Of a DNA stretch of 64,000 nucleotides, positions 43,565 through 52,160 are shown piece by piece. The stretch is taken from contig NZ_JADIKE010000038.1 in the NCBI RefSeq assembly GCF_016904955.1, positions 248,001 to 312,000 on the forward strand, written 5' to 3'. The stretch comes from Dyella flava (GTDB lineage: Bacteria > Pseudomonadota > Gammaproteobacteria > Xanthomonadales > Rhodanobacteraceae). Under the pieces are notes generated by a model. It saw only the letters and a program-made list of their open reading frames with translations, was not told the origin of the DNA and did not search any database. The position numbers were made by a program, and so were the translations under genes. Position 1 is the first letter of the stretch, and each line of letters opens with the position of its first letter.

Positions 43565-43677
43565 GTAGGTTGGGTAGGTTGGGTTAGCGCAGCGTAACCC
43601 AACGATGTTTGTCGCTTCGATGGAATTCCGTTGGGTTACGCTGCGCTAACCCAACCTACCCAACCTACCCAACCTGC
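43565..43677. repeat. Compound palindromic repeat, copy 3
   Basis: Left arm 43565-43604 and right arm 43629-43677 share the GGTTGGGTTAGCGCAGCG core and spacer (GTCGCTTCGATGGAATTC) of copies 1 and 2. Extra GGTTGGGTA units lengthen both arms. It lies between convergent trmJ and the CNNM/CBS gene. Confidence 0.95.
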
Positions 43678-43683
43678 GCCAGC

Positions 43684-45003
43684 CTATTGTTCGTCGTCAG
43701 CGGCTTCAATGCGCGGCGCCGGCGTTATCAGCAGTTTGTCGATACGCGCACCATCCAGATCCATCACCTCAAAGCGGATGCCGCGCCACGCGAACACTTC
43801 GCCGGTTTGCGGAATATGCCCCAGCGCCGCCATGACCATGCCGGCAGCCGTGCGGAAATCGTGCTCGTCTTCGCCGGGCAACTGGTCCACATGCAGCAGT
43901 TCGCGCAAGTCGTCGGTGGAGATCGCTCCATCGACCAGCCAGCTGCCGTCTTCGCGTTGCACGATCGGCATATGTTCTTCGTTGCCGTGCCCAAGCTGGC
44001 TGGCGCCGACGACGGCCGCGAGCAGGTCATTGAGGGTCACGATGCCGTCGATGGCGCCGTATTCATCCACCACCAGCGCCATCGGTGTTTCGGCATCGCG
44101 GAATTCTTCCAGCAGGTCCAGTGCGCGGGCAGTGGCCGGCACGTACAGCGGCTTGGCCAAGGTACGAAACAGGTCCGGTTTGCCGGCGGTGATGCTGCCG
44201 AGCAGGCTTTTTACTTCGACCACCCCGACGATGTCGCTTTCATCGCCACGGTAGACCGGGTAGCGCGAAAAGGGCGTTTCCCGCAGTACTTCGAGGTTTT
44301 CCGCCAGCGGCGCGGTCATATCCAGCCAGGCGATGCGGGTGCGCGGGCTCATCACGCTGTCTACCGTGCGGTCGCCAAGGCGCAGCACGCGATTGACCAT
44401 GGCTTGTTCGTCGGCATCCAGTACGCCCTGTTCGGCACTTTCGGCGACCAGCAGGCGGATTTCTTCTTCAGTGGCGGCGTTTTCGCCGCGATCCTGCACG
44501 CGCATCAGCTTCAGCAACAGGCCGCTGGAGCGGTTGAGCATCCACACGAAAGGTGCAGTGGCGCGGGACAGCACCAGCATGGGCATGCCGACCATGCTCG
44601 ACACCTTCTCCGGCGCAGACAGCGCCAACCGCTTGGGCACCAGTTCGCCGACCACAATCTGGATGAACGAGATCACCATGAAGCCCAGCACGATGCCGAT
44701 GATCCGGGTGTAGGGCACCAGCCAGGCGATGCTTCCGTTGTGCAACAGGTTCGCGATGTGCGAACCCACCGCGTCGCCGGCCACGGCACCGGTGGTCAGC
44801 ATCACCAGGGTGATGCCCACCTGGACGGTGGACAGGAAGTGCTCCGGGGACTCGGCATGGCGCAGGGCGATCTTGGCGCGCTGGCTAGTGCGGGCCATCT
44901 GTTTCAGGCGGCTTTTGCGCGACGCCACCAGCGCCATTTCCGATAGCGCCAAGAAACCGTTGCACAGGGCGAGGATGAGGACGAGCGCGAGTGTGGTCAG
45001 CAT
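43684..45003 (-). CDS. CNNM/CBS-domain hemolysin-family transporter (CorC/YfjD-like)
   Basis: 439 residues. CNNM domain with four helices (ALCNGFLALSEMALVASRKSRL, in parts; about 1-200), CBS pair (about 215-330; TRIAWLDMTAPL, VDEYGAIDGIVTLNDLL) and CorC_HlyC C-terminal domain (about 350-430). Members are linked to Mg2+/Co2+ export or homeostasis. The CBS pair normally binds adenine nucleotides. The protein ends just after repeat copy 3. It is divergent from the DUF47-pit unit. Confidence 0.92.
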   Translation of the reverse strand: MLTTLALVLILALCNGFLALSEMALVASRKSRLKQMARTSQRAKIALRHAESPEHFLSTVQVGITLVMLTTGAVAGDAVGSHIANLLHNGSIAWLVPYTRIIGIVLGFMVISFIQIVVGELVPKRLALSAPEKVSSMVGMPMLVLSRATAPFVWMLNRSSGLLLKLMRVQDRGENAATEEEIRLLVAESAEQGVLDADEQAMVNRVLRLGDRTVDSVMSPRTRIAWLDMTAPLAENLEVLRETPFSRYPVYRGDESDIVGVVEVKSLLGSITAGKPDLFRTLAKPLYVPATARALDLLEEFRDAETPMALVVDEYGAIDGIVTLNDLLAAVVGASQLGHGNEEHMPIVQREDGSWLVDGAISTDDLRELLHVDQLPGEDEHDFRTAAGMVMAALGHIPQTGEVFAWRGIRFEVMDLDGARIDKLLITPAPRIEAADDEQ

Positions 45004-45159
45004 CGCGACGGGGGATGGGATGCGGGCATGACGTCAGTGTAAGGCACGGCGGACGGTCAGTGCTGGGTGCGGGGCCGGGCTTTGATGCAGGCTTACGAGG
45101 CCCTCCTGTAACATGTGTGAAATATTTGCCCCCTTTTTTGCGCCCCTAGGCTGTAACGC

Positions 45160-45789
45160 ATGTTTTCACTCCAGACGATTTTCGGCAAAGGCGACAAGTT
45201 CTATGGGCTGCTCGAACAGAGCGCCGACGCTGCCCGCGAAAGCGCCAAGGCCTTGCATGAACTGGTGACCCAGTCCAACCATGCCCCGATCATGGCGGCC
45301 TTCGCGGCCGCGCGGGCGCGCGAGAAGGCACTGGCCGGACAGATCAGCGAAGAGCTGGTGAATACCTTCGTCACCGCGCTGGACCGCGAGGACATCGAGG
45401 CGCTCAACAGCGCGCTCTACAAGATTCCCAAGAGCGTGGAAAAGTTTGCCGAGCGCTACGAGATCGTGGTCAGCCGCCTTGCCGGCGTGGATTTCGGCCA
45501 GCGCGCCCTGGTGCTGGCGCGTGCCACCGAAGTGGTCGCCGACATGATCGGCGAGCTGCGCAAGGGTTTGCGTATCGATCGGGTTAAGAAGCTGCAGGAT
45601 CGCCTGCAGACCCTGGAGTCGGAAGGCGATCGCATGCTGCTGGCACCGTATCGCACGCTCTATATCGAGAATAACGACGCCATGCGCGCCATGCTGGCCA
45701 AGGACTTGTTCGAGCTGCTGGAGAAGGCCATCGACAAGTGCCGCGATGTCGGCAACATCGTCTATTCCATCGTCCTGAAGAACTCCTGA
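45160..45789 (+). CDS. DUF47 (PhoU-like) phosphate transport regulator
   Basis: 209 residues, mainly helical. FSLQTIFGKGDKFYGLLEQSADAA and DRMLLAPYRTLYIENNDAMRA are DUF47 words. These proteins associate with Pit-type permeases and are thought to regulate them or phosphate homeostasis. It is 57 bases before pit and transcribed with it. The region upstream (45106-45157) holds two CTGTAAC words that faintly resemble Pho boxes. Confidence 0.92.
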   Translation: MFSLQTIFGKGDKFYGLLEQSADAARESAKALHELVTQSNHAPIMAAFAAARAREKALAGQISEELVNTFVTALDREDIEALNSALYKIPKSVEKFAERYEIVVSRLAGVDFGQRALVLARATEVVADMIGELRKGLRIDRVKKLQDRLQTLESEGDRMLLAPYRTLYIENNDAMRAMLAKDLFELLEKAIDKCRDVGNIVYSIVLKNS

Positions 45790-45846
45790 GGAATACGCCT
45801 TGCACGCTTTCCTGACTGCGTGGCGCGTCCCGACGGGAGTGGGCGC

Positions 45847-46971
45847 ATGAGCCTTGGCCTGGTTATCGTGGTGGTGCTGATCGCACTCATCTTTACCTAC
45901 ATCAACGGCTTTCACGACACCGCCAACTCCATCGCCACGGTGGTGGCCACCAAGGTGTTGAGCCCAGGGCAGGCGGTGCTGCTGGCGGCGATCACCAACA
46001 TGATCGGTGCGTTGTGGGGGACGGCGGTGGCCGCGACCATCGCGGCCGGGATCGTCAACACGGGCATGGTCGAGGCCGGCCCGCAACTGCTGATCTGTGC
46101 CTTGCTGGCAGCCATCGTGTGGAATCTGATCACCTGGTGGCTGGGTTTGCCATCCAGTTCCAGTCACGCGCTGGTCGGAGCGCTGGTGGGTGCAGCCATC
46201 GCCGAGTCCGGTGGACGCCTGGCGGCGGTGATCTGGGCGCAAGGCGGAGTCCATTGGTGGGAAGGCAAAGGGGTGTTGCCGAAGGTAGTGGTGCCGATGG
46301 TGATGTCGCCGATCATGGGCTTTGTGCTGGGCTTCCTGCTGATGGGCGGCCTGTACGCCCTGCTGACCTGGTTCGCCAGCAGCACCGGCTTTCTGCGCTA
46401 TCTGGGGCGCACTCCGTTCGTGAACAGCTTCTTCGGCAAGGCGCAGATTTTGTCCGCCAGCGCGATGGGCCTGGCACACGGCATGAATGACGCGCAGAAG
46501 AGCATGGGCATCATCGCGCTGGCCTTGGCCGGCGCGACGGCGGCCGGTGATTTCGATGGTTTGCCGTCGTGGCTGTCGTTCCTGCAGATCCACGAATCCA
46601 GCGCGGGCGGTTTTGCTGTGCCGCATTGGGTGGCGGTGGTCTGCGCGCTCACCATGGCTGCCGGTACGGCGGGTGGCGGCTGGCGCATTATCAAGACGCT
46701 CGGCCACAAGATGGTCCGGCTGCATCCAATCAACGGTTTCGCCGCCGAAGGCAGTTCGGCGCTGGTGATTCTGGGAGCATCCGTATTCGGCTTGCCGGTA
46801 TCCACCACGCATGTGGTGTCCTCGTCGATCATGGGCGTGGGCGCGGCCAAGCGCTTCAATGCGATCCGCTGGTCGGTGGTGGAGCGGATGGTGTGGGCGT
46901 GGATTCTCACGCTGCCGGTCACGGCGTTGATTGCTTACGGGTTTGTCTATCTTGCCCAGCGCTTCGGCTAG
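45847..46971 (+). CDS. pit: Pit-family low-affinity inorganic phosphate transporter
   Basis: 374 residues. Two inverted PHO4 halves carry the paired signatures TYINGFHDTANSIATVVATK near residues 18-37 and LAHGMNDAQKSMGIIALA in the second half. There are about ten membrane helices. It imports phosphate, usually as metal-phosphate, with protons. ATG 45847 is preferred; an upstream frame from 45820 adds an improbable N-terminus. Cotranscribed with the DUF47 gene. Confidence 0.95.
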   Translation: MSLGLVIVVVLIALIFTYINGFHDTANSIATVVATKVLSPGQAVLLAAITNMIGALWGTAVAATIAAGIVNTGMVEAGPQLLICALLAAIVWNLITWWLGLPSSSSHALVGALVGAAIAESGGRLAAVIWAQGGVHWWEGKGVLPKVVVPMVMSPIMGFVLGFLLMGGLYALLTWFASSTGFLRYLGRTPFVNSFFGKAQILSASAMGLAHGMNDAQKSMGIIALALAGATAAGDFDGLPSWLSFLQIHESSAGGFAVPHWVAVVCALTMAAGTAGGGWRIIKTLGHKMVRLHPINGFAAEGSSALVILGASVFGLPVSTTHVVSSSIMGVGAAKRFNAIRWSVVERMVWAWILTLPVTALIAYGFVYLAQRFG

Positions 46972-46972
46972 G

Positions 46973-47023
46973 GCCTGTTCGCGCTATGGGCGCGGGCCAT
47001 GCCCATAGTGCGAACAGGTCCTA
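46973..47023. other. Long inverted repeat between pit and the next gene
   Basis: GGCCTGTTCGCGCTATGGGC pairs with GCCCATAGTGCGAACAGGTC around a nine-base loop, with two mismatches. It lies between convergent genes and covers the 3' end of the next one (stop at 47021). There is no T-run, so it may be a REP-like element or an RNA end-protecting hairpin. Confidence 0.8.
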
Positions 47024-47425
47024 GAAGCTGTCGCCGCCGCTGACGATGGCCTGTTCGAGCTGATCGCCGAGGCTGCCCAGCTCGCCGATCAGTCGCCGCA
47101 GTTCCTGCTGGTTGAGCAGTTCGTAAGGCCGGTTTTCGCACAGGTGCAAGTACGGGGAGCCATCCAGATCGGCTACCGCCAGGAATCCGCTGCGTTGCTC
47201 CCAGTTGAAGCGCAGACAGCGCTTGGGATCGATGCCAGACAGCGGGCCAATGGGGGTGGAGATACGCAGATAGCGGCGTCCGTTCTCGTCCTCCAGTTCA
47301 GCCAGATAGATGCCCTGGTGACGGCCGTGCGGCAGCACCAGGTCAAAGCTGATCAGATACGGATCGTTCTGCCGCAAGGGATGCAGACTGCCGATCAGCG
47401 AACGCACCGCTTCGAAATGATGCAT
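47021..47425 (-). CDS. Conserved hypothetical protein
   Basis: 134 residues from ATG 47425 (MHHFEAVRSLIGSLHPLRQ); the longer TTG frame adds six residues. No signal or membrane segment. There is an alternating beta region (LISFDLVLPHGRHQGIYLAELE) and a helical C-terminus (QQELRRLIGELGSLGDQLE). The shape (helix, beta sheet, helix) recalls small chaperone-like or YbjN-type folds, but I cannot name the family. The gene is divergent from the alkyltransferase-like gene, from which it is 68 bases away. Confidence 0.65.
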   Translation of the reverse strand: MHHFEAVRSLIGSLHPLRQNDPYLISFDLVLPHGRHQGIYLAELEDENGRRYLRISTPIGPLSGIDPKRCLRFNWEQRSGFLAVADLDGSPYLHLCENRPYELLNQQELRRLIGELGSLGDQLEQAIVSGGDSF

Positions 47426-47493
47426 GCGACCACCCGAGTGCAACGATGGATGACTGGTACTCTGCCACGACCGACTCGTTGGTGCACCCTGTC

Positions 47494-47835
47494 ATGAAAG
47501 CGGAATATATGAAGGTTTTCGAGGCCATTGCCGCGATTCCTCCCGGGCGCGTGGCCAGCTACGGCGCCATCGCGGCCCGCGCCGGCTTGCCGGGACGTGC
47601 GCGGCTGGTGGGCCGCTTGCTGGGCGAGGTGCCGGACGGCATGACGCTGCCCTGGTTTCGCGTTTTGCGTTCCAGCGGCCATATCGCCATGCCGCCGGGC
47701 AGTCGCGGTTTTCGCGAGCAATGCCGTTTGCTGCGTGCCGAGGGCGTGGAAGTGAAAAACGGTCGCGTGCCGCTGTCGCGCTTCGGCCTGGATGCGGATG
47801 TGGATCGCGCGCTGTGGGGGATGCCTGACGCGTAA
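47494..47835 (+). CDS. MGMT-fold alkyltransferase-like protein (ATL)
   Basis: 113 residues corresponding to the C-terminal DNA-binding domain of O6-methylguanine methyltransferase. IPPGRVASYGAIAARAGLPGRAR is the DNA-binding helix-turn-helix with its arginine finger. The catalytic PCHRV box is PWFRVLR, so the acceptor cysteine is replaced by Trp; like E. coli Atl it would bind and flag alkyl damage for nucleotide excision repair but not repair it directly. The start is ATG 47494 or 47509. The recQ gene follows on the same strand. Confidence 0.85.
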   Translation: MKAEYMKVFEAIAAIPPGRVASYGAIAARAGLPGRARLVGRLLGEVPDGMTLPWFRVLRSSGHIAMPPGSRGFREQCRLLRAEGVEVKNGRVPLSRFGLDADVDRALWGMPDA

Positions 47836-47919
47836 TTCGGATCATCGCGAAGCACTTTCGGCAGCTATGACTAGGCTGAAAGCGTGAGTGGTGTTGATCA
47901 GTTTGCTAGCATTTCGCCG

Positions 47920-49734
47920 ATGCCCGCCAGTCCCCTCGATATCCTCCAGAGCGTCTTCGGTTACGCCAGTTTCCGCGGTCCGCAACAAGCCATCGTCGAA
48001 CATGTCGCCGAGGGTGGCGATGCCTTGGTACTCATGCCCACCGGCGGTGGCAAGTCGCTGTGCTATCAGATCCCGGCCTTGCTGCGGCAGGGCACCGGCA
48101 TCGTGGTCTCGCCATTGATCGCGCTGATGCAGGATCAGGTGGACGCACTGCGTGAAGCCGGCGTTTCTGCCGCTTATCTCAACTCCAGCCTGGACGCCCA
48201 GGAACAACGCGAGGTGGAGCGCCGGTTGCTGGCCGGTGATTTGAATCTGCTCTATGTCGCGCCGGAGCGTTTGCTGACCACGCGCTTTCTCGACTTGCTT
48301 GAGCGCACCGAAGTAGCGCTGTTCGCCATTGACGAGGCGCATTGCGTCTCGCAATGGGGTCACGATTTCCGGCCGGAATATCGCGAGCTGACGATACTGC
48401 ACCAGCGATTTCCGCAAATACCGCGCATCGCACTTACCGCCACGGCCGATCCGCGTACGCGCGAGGAAATCGTTGAACGATTGGCGCTGCAGGATGCCCA
48501 GCAGTTCGTTTCCAGCTTCGATCGGCCGAATATCGGTTACGCGATTGCCCTACGTCACAATCCGCGCAGCCAATTGCTGGGTTTTCTGGATGGGCACCGT
48601 GGCGATGCCGGCATCATCTACTGCCTCAGCCGCCGCAAAGTCGATGACACCGCGGCATGGCTGTCGGAAGCGGGCATTGAGGCGTTGCCGTATCACGCGG
48701 GCCTTGATGCTGCGACACGTGCTGCGAACCAGCAACGTTTCCTGCGCGAAGACGGCATTGTGATGGTCGCAACGGTGGCGTTCGGCATGGGCATCGACAA
48801 GCCGGATGTGCGCTTCGTGGCGCATCTGGACTTGCCGCGCAGCATGGAAGGCTATTACCAGGAAACCGGACGCGCAGGTCGTGATGGCTTGCCGGCCAAG
48901 GCGTGGATGATCTACGGGCTGTCCGACGTGGTCACGATGAGCCAGATGATTGCGCAGTCCGAATCGGGCGATGAACGCAAGCGGGTCGAGCGCTCCAAAC
49001 TCGATTCGCTGCTCTCGTACGCAGAGGCGACGCAATGCCGCCGCGAGCTACTGCTGTCCGCTTTTGGCGAGCATTTTCATGGTCCTTGCGGCAATTGCGA
49101 CAACTGTCTGCAGCCGCCAACAACCTGGGATGCCACCATTCCCGCGCAGAAAGCCTTGTCGGCGGTTTACCGCAGTGGTCAGCGTTATGGCTCGGGTTAC
49201 GTGATCGACATCCTGCGCGGCATCGATAGTGAGCGCATGAGCCAGCTCGGCCACGACCGGCTCACAACGTTTGGCATCGGCGCCGATATGGACGAAAAGC
49301 AGTGGCGTTCGGTATTCCGTCAATTGCTGGCGGCAGGACTGCTGGCCACTGACGCGGAAGGTTTTGGTACGTTGCGCCTTACCGCCGCCAGTCGTGATGT
49401 GCTCGTCGGCCAACGCGCGATCCATATGCGTGAAGAAACACGGCCCGCGCGCCGTGCCTCGCGTCGCCGCGATAGCCAACTGGTGACCGGAGCCAGCCTG
49501 GGTATCGAGGCTTACGAACAGCCGCTATGGGATGCACTGCGCGGGCTGCGTTCGCGCCTGGCCAAGCAGCACGGCGTGCCCGCCTATGTGATCTTTCATG
49601 ATGCGACGTTGCTGGCGATGCTGCGCGCGCTACCGGAGAACGAAGAAGATCTCGCTTCGATCAGCGGCATCGGTGAGGCCAAGCTGAAGCGTTATGGCCG
49701 TGATTTTCTTGAGGTGATCAACGCCAAGGAGTGA
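47920..49734 (+). CDS. recQ: ATP-dependent DNA helicase RecQ
   Basis: 604 residues from ATG 47920 (MPASPLDILQSVFGY). Walker A is LMPTGGGKS (about 38-46) and DEAH is at 138-141. The aromatic loop WGHDFRPEYR, motif VI region with ETGRAGRDG, the zinc cluster GPCGNCDNC, and a C-terminal HRDC domain (about 525-600) are all present. It unwinds 3'-to-5' in recombination and replication repair. A GTG at 47884 is a less likely start. Confidence 0.96.
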   Translation: MPASPLDILQSVFGYASFRGPQQAIVEHVAEGGDALVLMPTGGGKSLCYQIPALLRQGTGIVVSPLIALMQDQVDALREAGVSAAYLNSSLDAQEQREVERRLLAGDLNLLYVAPERLLTTRFLDLLERTEVALFAIDEAHCVSQWGHDFRPEYRELTILHQRFPQIPRIALTATADPRTREEIVERLALQDAQQFVSSFDRPNIGYAIALRHNPRSQLLGFLDGHRGDAGIIYCLSRRKVDDTAAWLSEAGIEALPYHAGLDAATRAANQQRFLREDGIVMVATVAFGMGIDKPDVRFVAHLDLPRSMEGYYQETGRAGRDGLPAKAWMIYGLSDVVTMSQMIAQSESGDERKRVERSKLDSLLSYAEATQCRRELLLSAFGEHFHGPCGNCDNCLQPPTTWDATIPAQKALSAVYRSGQRYGSGYVIDILRGIDSERMSQLGHDRLTTFGIGADMDEKQWRSVFRQLLAAGLLATDAEGFGTLRLTAASRDVLVGQRAIHMREETRPARRASRRRDSQLVTGASLGIEAYEQPLWDALRGLRSRLAKQHGVPAYVIFHDATLLAMLRALPENEEDLASISGIGEAKLKRYGRDFLEVINAKE

Positions 49735-49832
49735 AGCTGAATCAGCTTGGGAGACCTGATCGCCTCGTCACTATGCCGACATCGGTCGGATTCGGCATGT
49801 TTCAGCGATGCGCCTTAAAGGGGTGCAACCGA

Positions 49833-50171
49833 TCATCCATGATCAGTCGCGCCACGGCTCGGGCGACCCAGCGTGCGCCGCGAGTGGCGCTTGCGCGTGG
49901 AGCCGGCATCGACACCGCTTGATCTGAATGTGGCCGTGGCGCGAGCCAGGCGTGCGTGCGGCAGGGCGGGCGATTCCGCCAGATAACGCCACTCGCTGAG
50001 GAACTGCGGCAGACGCGCCTGCGGCCAGATCAGCCGTAGCGCATCCAGTGCTGCTTCGGCCGTATCGTGACGCGCCACTTCGCGCGCCTCGAGCAACGAA
50101 CGCCAGCGGTGGCCGTGCCTAACAATCCGGAACAGGCCGCGGCTCGACGGAAAAACATACTGCGACATCAT
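49833..50171 (-). CDS. Small hypothetical protein
   Basis: 112 residues beginning MMSQYVFPSSRGLFRIVRHGHRWRSLLEAREVARHDTAEAALDALRLIWP (split). It is Arg- and Ala-rich and has no membrane segment; the C-terminus is basic (TRKRHSRRTLGRPSRG). I do not recognise it. The coding frame is supported mainly by length and a biased third position. It sits after recQ, antisense to it. Confidence 0.45.
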   Translation of the reverse strand: MMSQYVFPSSRGLFRIVRHGHRWRSLLEAREVARHDTAEAALDALRLIWPQARLPQFLSEWRYLAESPALPHARLARATATFRSSGVDAGSTRKRHSRRTLGRPSRGATDHG

Positions 50172-50306
50172 CGGGGGATACTCCATGTCCGATGGTGAAA
50201 GCATGCTGTATGTCGATGACGCGATGGTTATTCCTGTGCGTCATTACGATGGCGGGCAACGGTCGGCTTGATGACGGCGTGACGTGTTTGTTAGGTCGGC
50301 GTGAAT

Positions 50307-50648
50307 TCAGCCAGCGTGACAATTCACTTCCGGCGCGCTGGCAATGGTTTCACCCTTCGCCAACGGCGCGAGCATCCCGTCGCGCATGCCTTTGGTCCAC
50401 CATTGCCAGCCATCGCCGATATAGCGAGCGCCGCTGCCGGACATGGCGACGTGCAAGGTATGGGTTTCGCCTTTGATCTTGACCAGCGCGGTATCGGTGT
50501 CTGGATACGCGGCCTGTACCACTTGCCCATCGCTGCAGGCATAGCTGGTCCAGGCAGGTGTGGGGGCGGGCGCTGTGTGATCGGCGGCCGCTGCGCAGCC
50601 CGCCAGGGTGAACAGGAATGCTGCGAGCACGCAGCTAGGGATATTCAT
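50307..50648 (-). CDS. MliC-type lysozyme-inhibitor-like lipoprotein
   Basis: 113 residues. The signal peptide ends in a lipobox LAGC (Cys17), so it is a lipoprotein. The mature part has the MliC-like pattern YACSDGQVVQAAYP and VAMSGSGARYIGDGWQWWTKG (the SGSGARY motif is typical). MliC proteins bind the active site of C-type lysozymes in the periplasm. A Cys near the C-terminus (VNCHAG) could pair with YACSD. Assignment is by motif recognition. Confidence 0.8.
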   Translation of the reverse strand: MNIPSCVLAAFLFTLAGCAAAADHTAPAPTPAWTSYACSDGQVVQAAYPDTDTALVKIKGETHTLHVAMSGSGARYIGDGWQWWTKGMRDGMLAPLAKGETIASAPEVNCHAG

Positions 50649-50776
50649 GGCTGGCCCTCGGTTTGTCCCGAGAGCCAGCATAAAGCGACGGTGCCGTGGT
50701 GTCCTGCGCGAGGTGCCTATCTGATCTATATGACTTGGTACACCGGGGCTCCTTTCGCTACGTATCGGCCCGCGGT

Positions 50777-51169
50777 TCAGGGCATTGCAGACTTCGCCAA
50801 CGCCTTGATCTGGTCCGGATCGGTAATGCCGACGGAGCGACCCGTCTCCTTGCTGCCGTTGAAGGCGATCAGCGTGCTCTGCGTGGTGATGCCCAGGGCG
50901 CGCTTTTCAGCCGTCTGGTTGTCGTAGTCGAGCCGCAGGATGAGCAGCTTGTCAAAAGCGGGGTCTTTCGCCATGGCGTCAATGGTGGGAGCCTGCTTGC
51001 GGCAAGTCGGACACCAACTGGCATAGGCATCCACCAGGACGGACTTGCCCGCCGTTTGCGCCGCTTTCAAGGCAGCAGTCGTAAAGGGCTGGATGGGCTG
51101 TGCCATCAGCGGTGTGGCAAAGGCCAGGCCAAGCAGACAGAGGATCGAAAGTTTGCGAAAAGCAGACAT
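50777..51169 (-). CDS. Secreted thioredoxin-family protein
   Basis: 130 residues with a signal peptide (cleavage near LMA-QP, about residue 23). The redox motif is CPTC in YASWCPTCRKQAPTID, unlike the CGPC of cytoplasmic thioredoxin. The C-terminal cis-Pro region is weak (TTQSTLIAF; Thr-Gln-Ser-Thr rather than Pro), so its activity may be altered. It is divergent from a CcdA-like gene across about 190 bases, suggesting that the latter keeps it reduced. Confidence 0.85.
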   Translation of the reverse strand: MSAFRKLSILCLLGLAFATPLMAQPIQPFTTAALKAAQTAGKSVLVDAYASWCPTCRKQAPTIDAMAKDPAFDKLLILRLDYDNQTAEKRALGITTQSTLIAFNGSKETGRSVGITDPDQIKALAKSAMP

Positions 51170-51362
51170 GGTCAGTTCCTGGGATGAATCCAATGGCTTA
51201 TTCGTTGTCGACATGAAGGGGGTTACACGAAGTAACTCGCCCGGGCGGCAGAGCGAATGCACCGTTAGAAACCGTGAAACGAGAGCGTTAACGGTACTTG
51301 CCTTGGAGATTGAAGATGCAAAGCAGTGGTACTCATCAGGAAGATAGCGCAGGTGGCCCGGC

Positions 51363-52088
51363 ATGAGCGGCAACCTTAATCCGCTGGTTGCGTATGCGGC
51401 AGGCGTATTGACGATTCTGTCGCCTTGCGTGATCCCGCTGGTGCCGATCGTGCTTGGCAGTGCGGCCCAGCGTCATCGGTTAGGACCGCTCGCGTTGTCG
51501 TTGGGGCTGGTGGCTTCGTTTACGCTCATGGGCTTTGCCGTGGCGACCGTGGGCGCTTCCATCGGGCTGGATAGCGAAACGGTTCGCACATGGAGCGCCG
51601 CACTGTTGCTGTTTGTCGGCATAGTCCTGGTGGTGCCCCGGCTGCAACAGTTCTTTGAGCATCTGATTACTCCGCTTGCCAATTGGGCCGGTGAGCGTCA
51701 GGCGCGGCTGGAGCGGTTCGGTTTGGCGGGGCAGGCGGGAATCGGCGTGCTGCTGGGCCTGGTATGGAGCCCGTGCGTCGGACCAACCCTGGGCGCTGCG
51801 ACCGTGCTTGCCGCGCAGGGCAAGGATCTGGGGCAAGTGGCCTTCGTGATGCTGGCCTTCGCGCTCGGTATCGCCTCAGTGTTGCTGGCGATGGCCTTTG
51901 CGACACAGAGCCTGCTCGCGCGCTGGCGTGGAAAGCTGATGAGTGCAGGAGCACGTGGCAGACGAGTACTGGGTGGGTTGATCGTGCTGGTCGGGGTGCT
52001 GATCATCACCGGCACCGATCGCTATCTGGAAGCGACCATCGTCGGCGTCCTGCCTGATTGGGTGACGAACCTTACGACGTCGCTTTGA
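51363..52088 (+). CDS. CcdA/DsbD-like transmembrane electron carrier
   Basis: 241 residues with six to seven helices. Redox cysteines occur in LSPCVIPLVP (about 20-29) and WSPCVGPTLGAAT (about 136-148), the CcdA-type pair. It moves electrons from cytoplasmic thioredoxin to extracytoplasmic partners, for example the neighbouring secreted thioredoxin. No cytochrome c maturation genes are seen nearby. A strong hairpin follows the stop codon. Confidence 0.88.
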   Translation: MSGNLNPLVAYAAGVLTILSPCVIPLVPIVLGSAAQRHRLGPLALSLGLVASFTLMGFAVATVGASIGLDSETVRTWSAALLLFVGIVLVVPRLQQFFEHLITPLANWAGERQARLERFGLAGQAGIGVLLGLVWSPCVGPTLGAATVLAAQGKDLGQVAFVMLAFALGIASVLLAMAFATQSLLARWRGKLMSAGARGRRVLGGLIVLVGVLIITGTDRYLEATIVGVLPDWVTNLTTSL

Positions 52089-52107
52089 TATGACGCGCCA
52101 GCTCCCG

Positions 52108-52138
52108 ATGGCCCCACGCGCCTGGACGGTGGGGCCAT
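52108..52138. terminator. Hairpin between convergent ccdA-like and PepSY-like genes
   Basis: Ten-base perfect stem ATGGCCCCAC/GTGGGGCCAT with an 11-base loop. There is no T-run, but the stem is strong enough to help end transcription in both directions. Confidence 0.6.
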
Positions 52139-52160
52139 GGGCATGGGGCATCGAAGGACG

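Noticed and set aside
45166..46812. Long minus-strand frame of 548 residues across DUF47 and pit
   Set aside because: It is antisense to both recognised genes with no ribosome site or recognisable domain; it reflects GC-rich codon bias.
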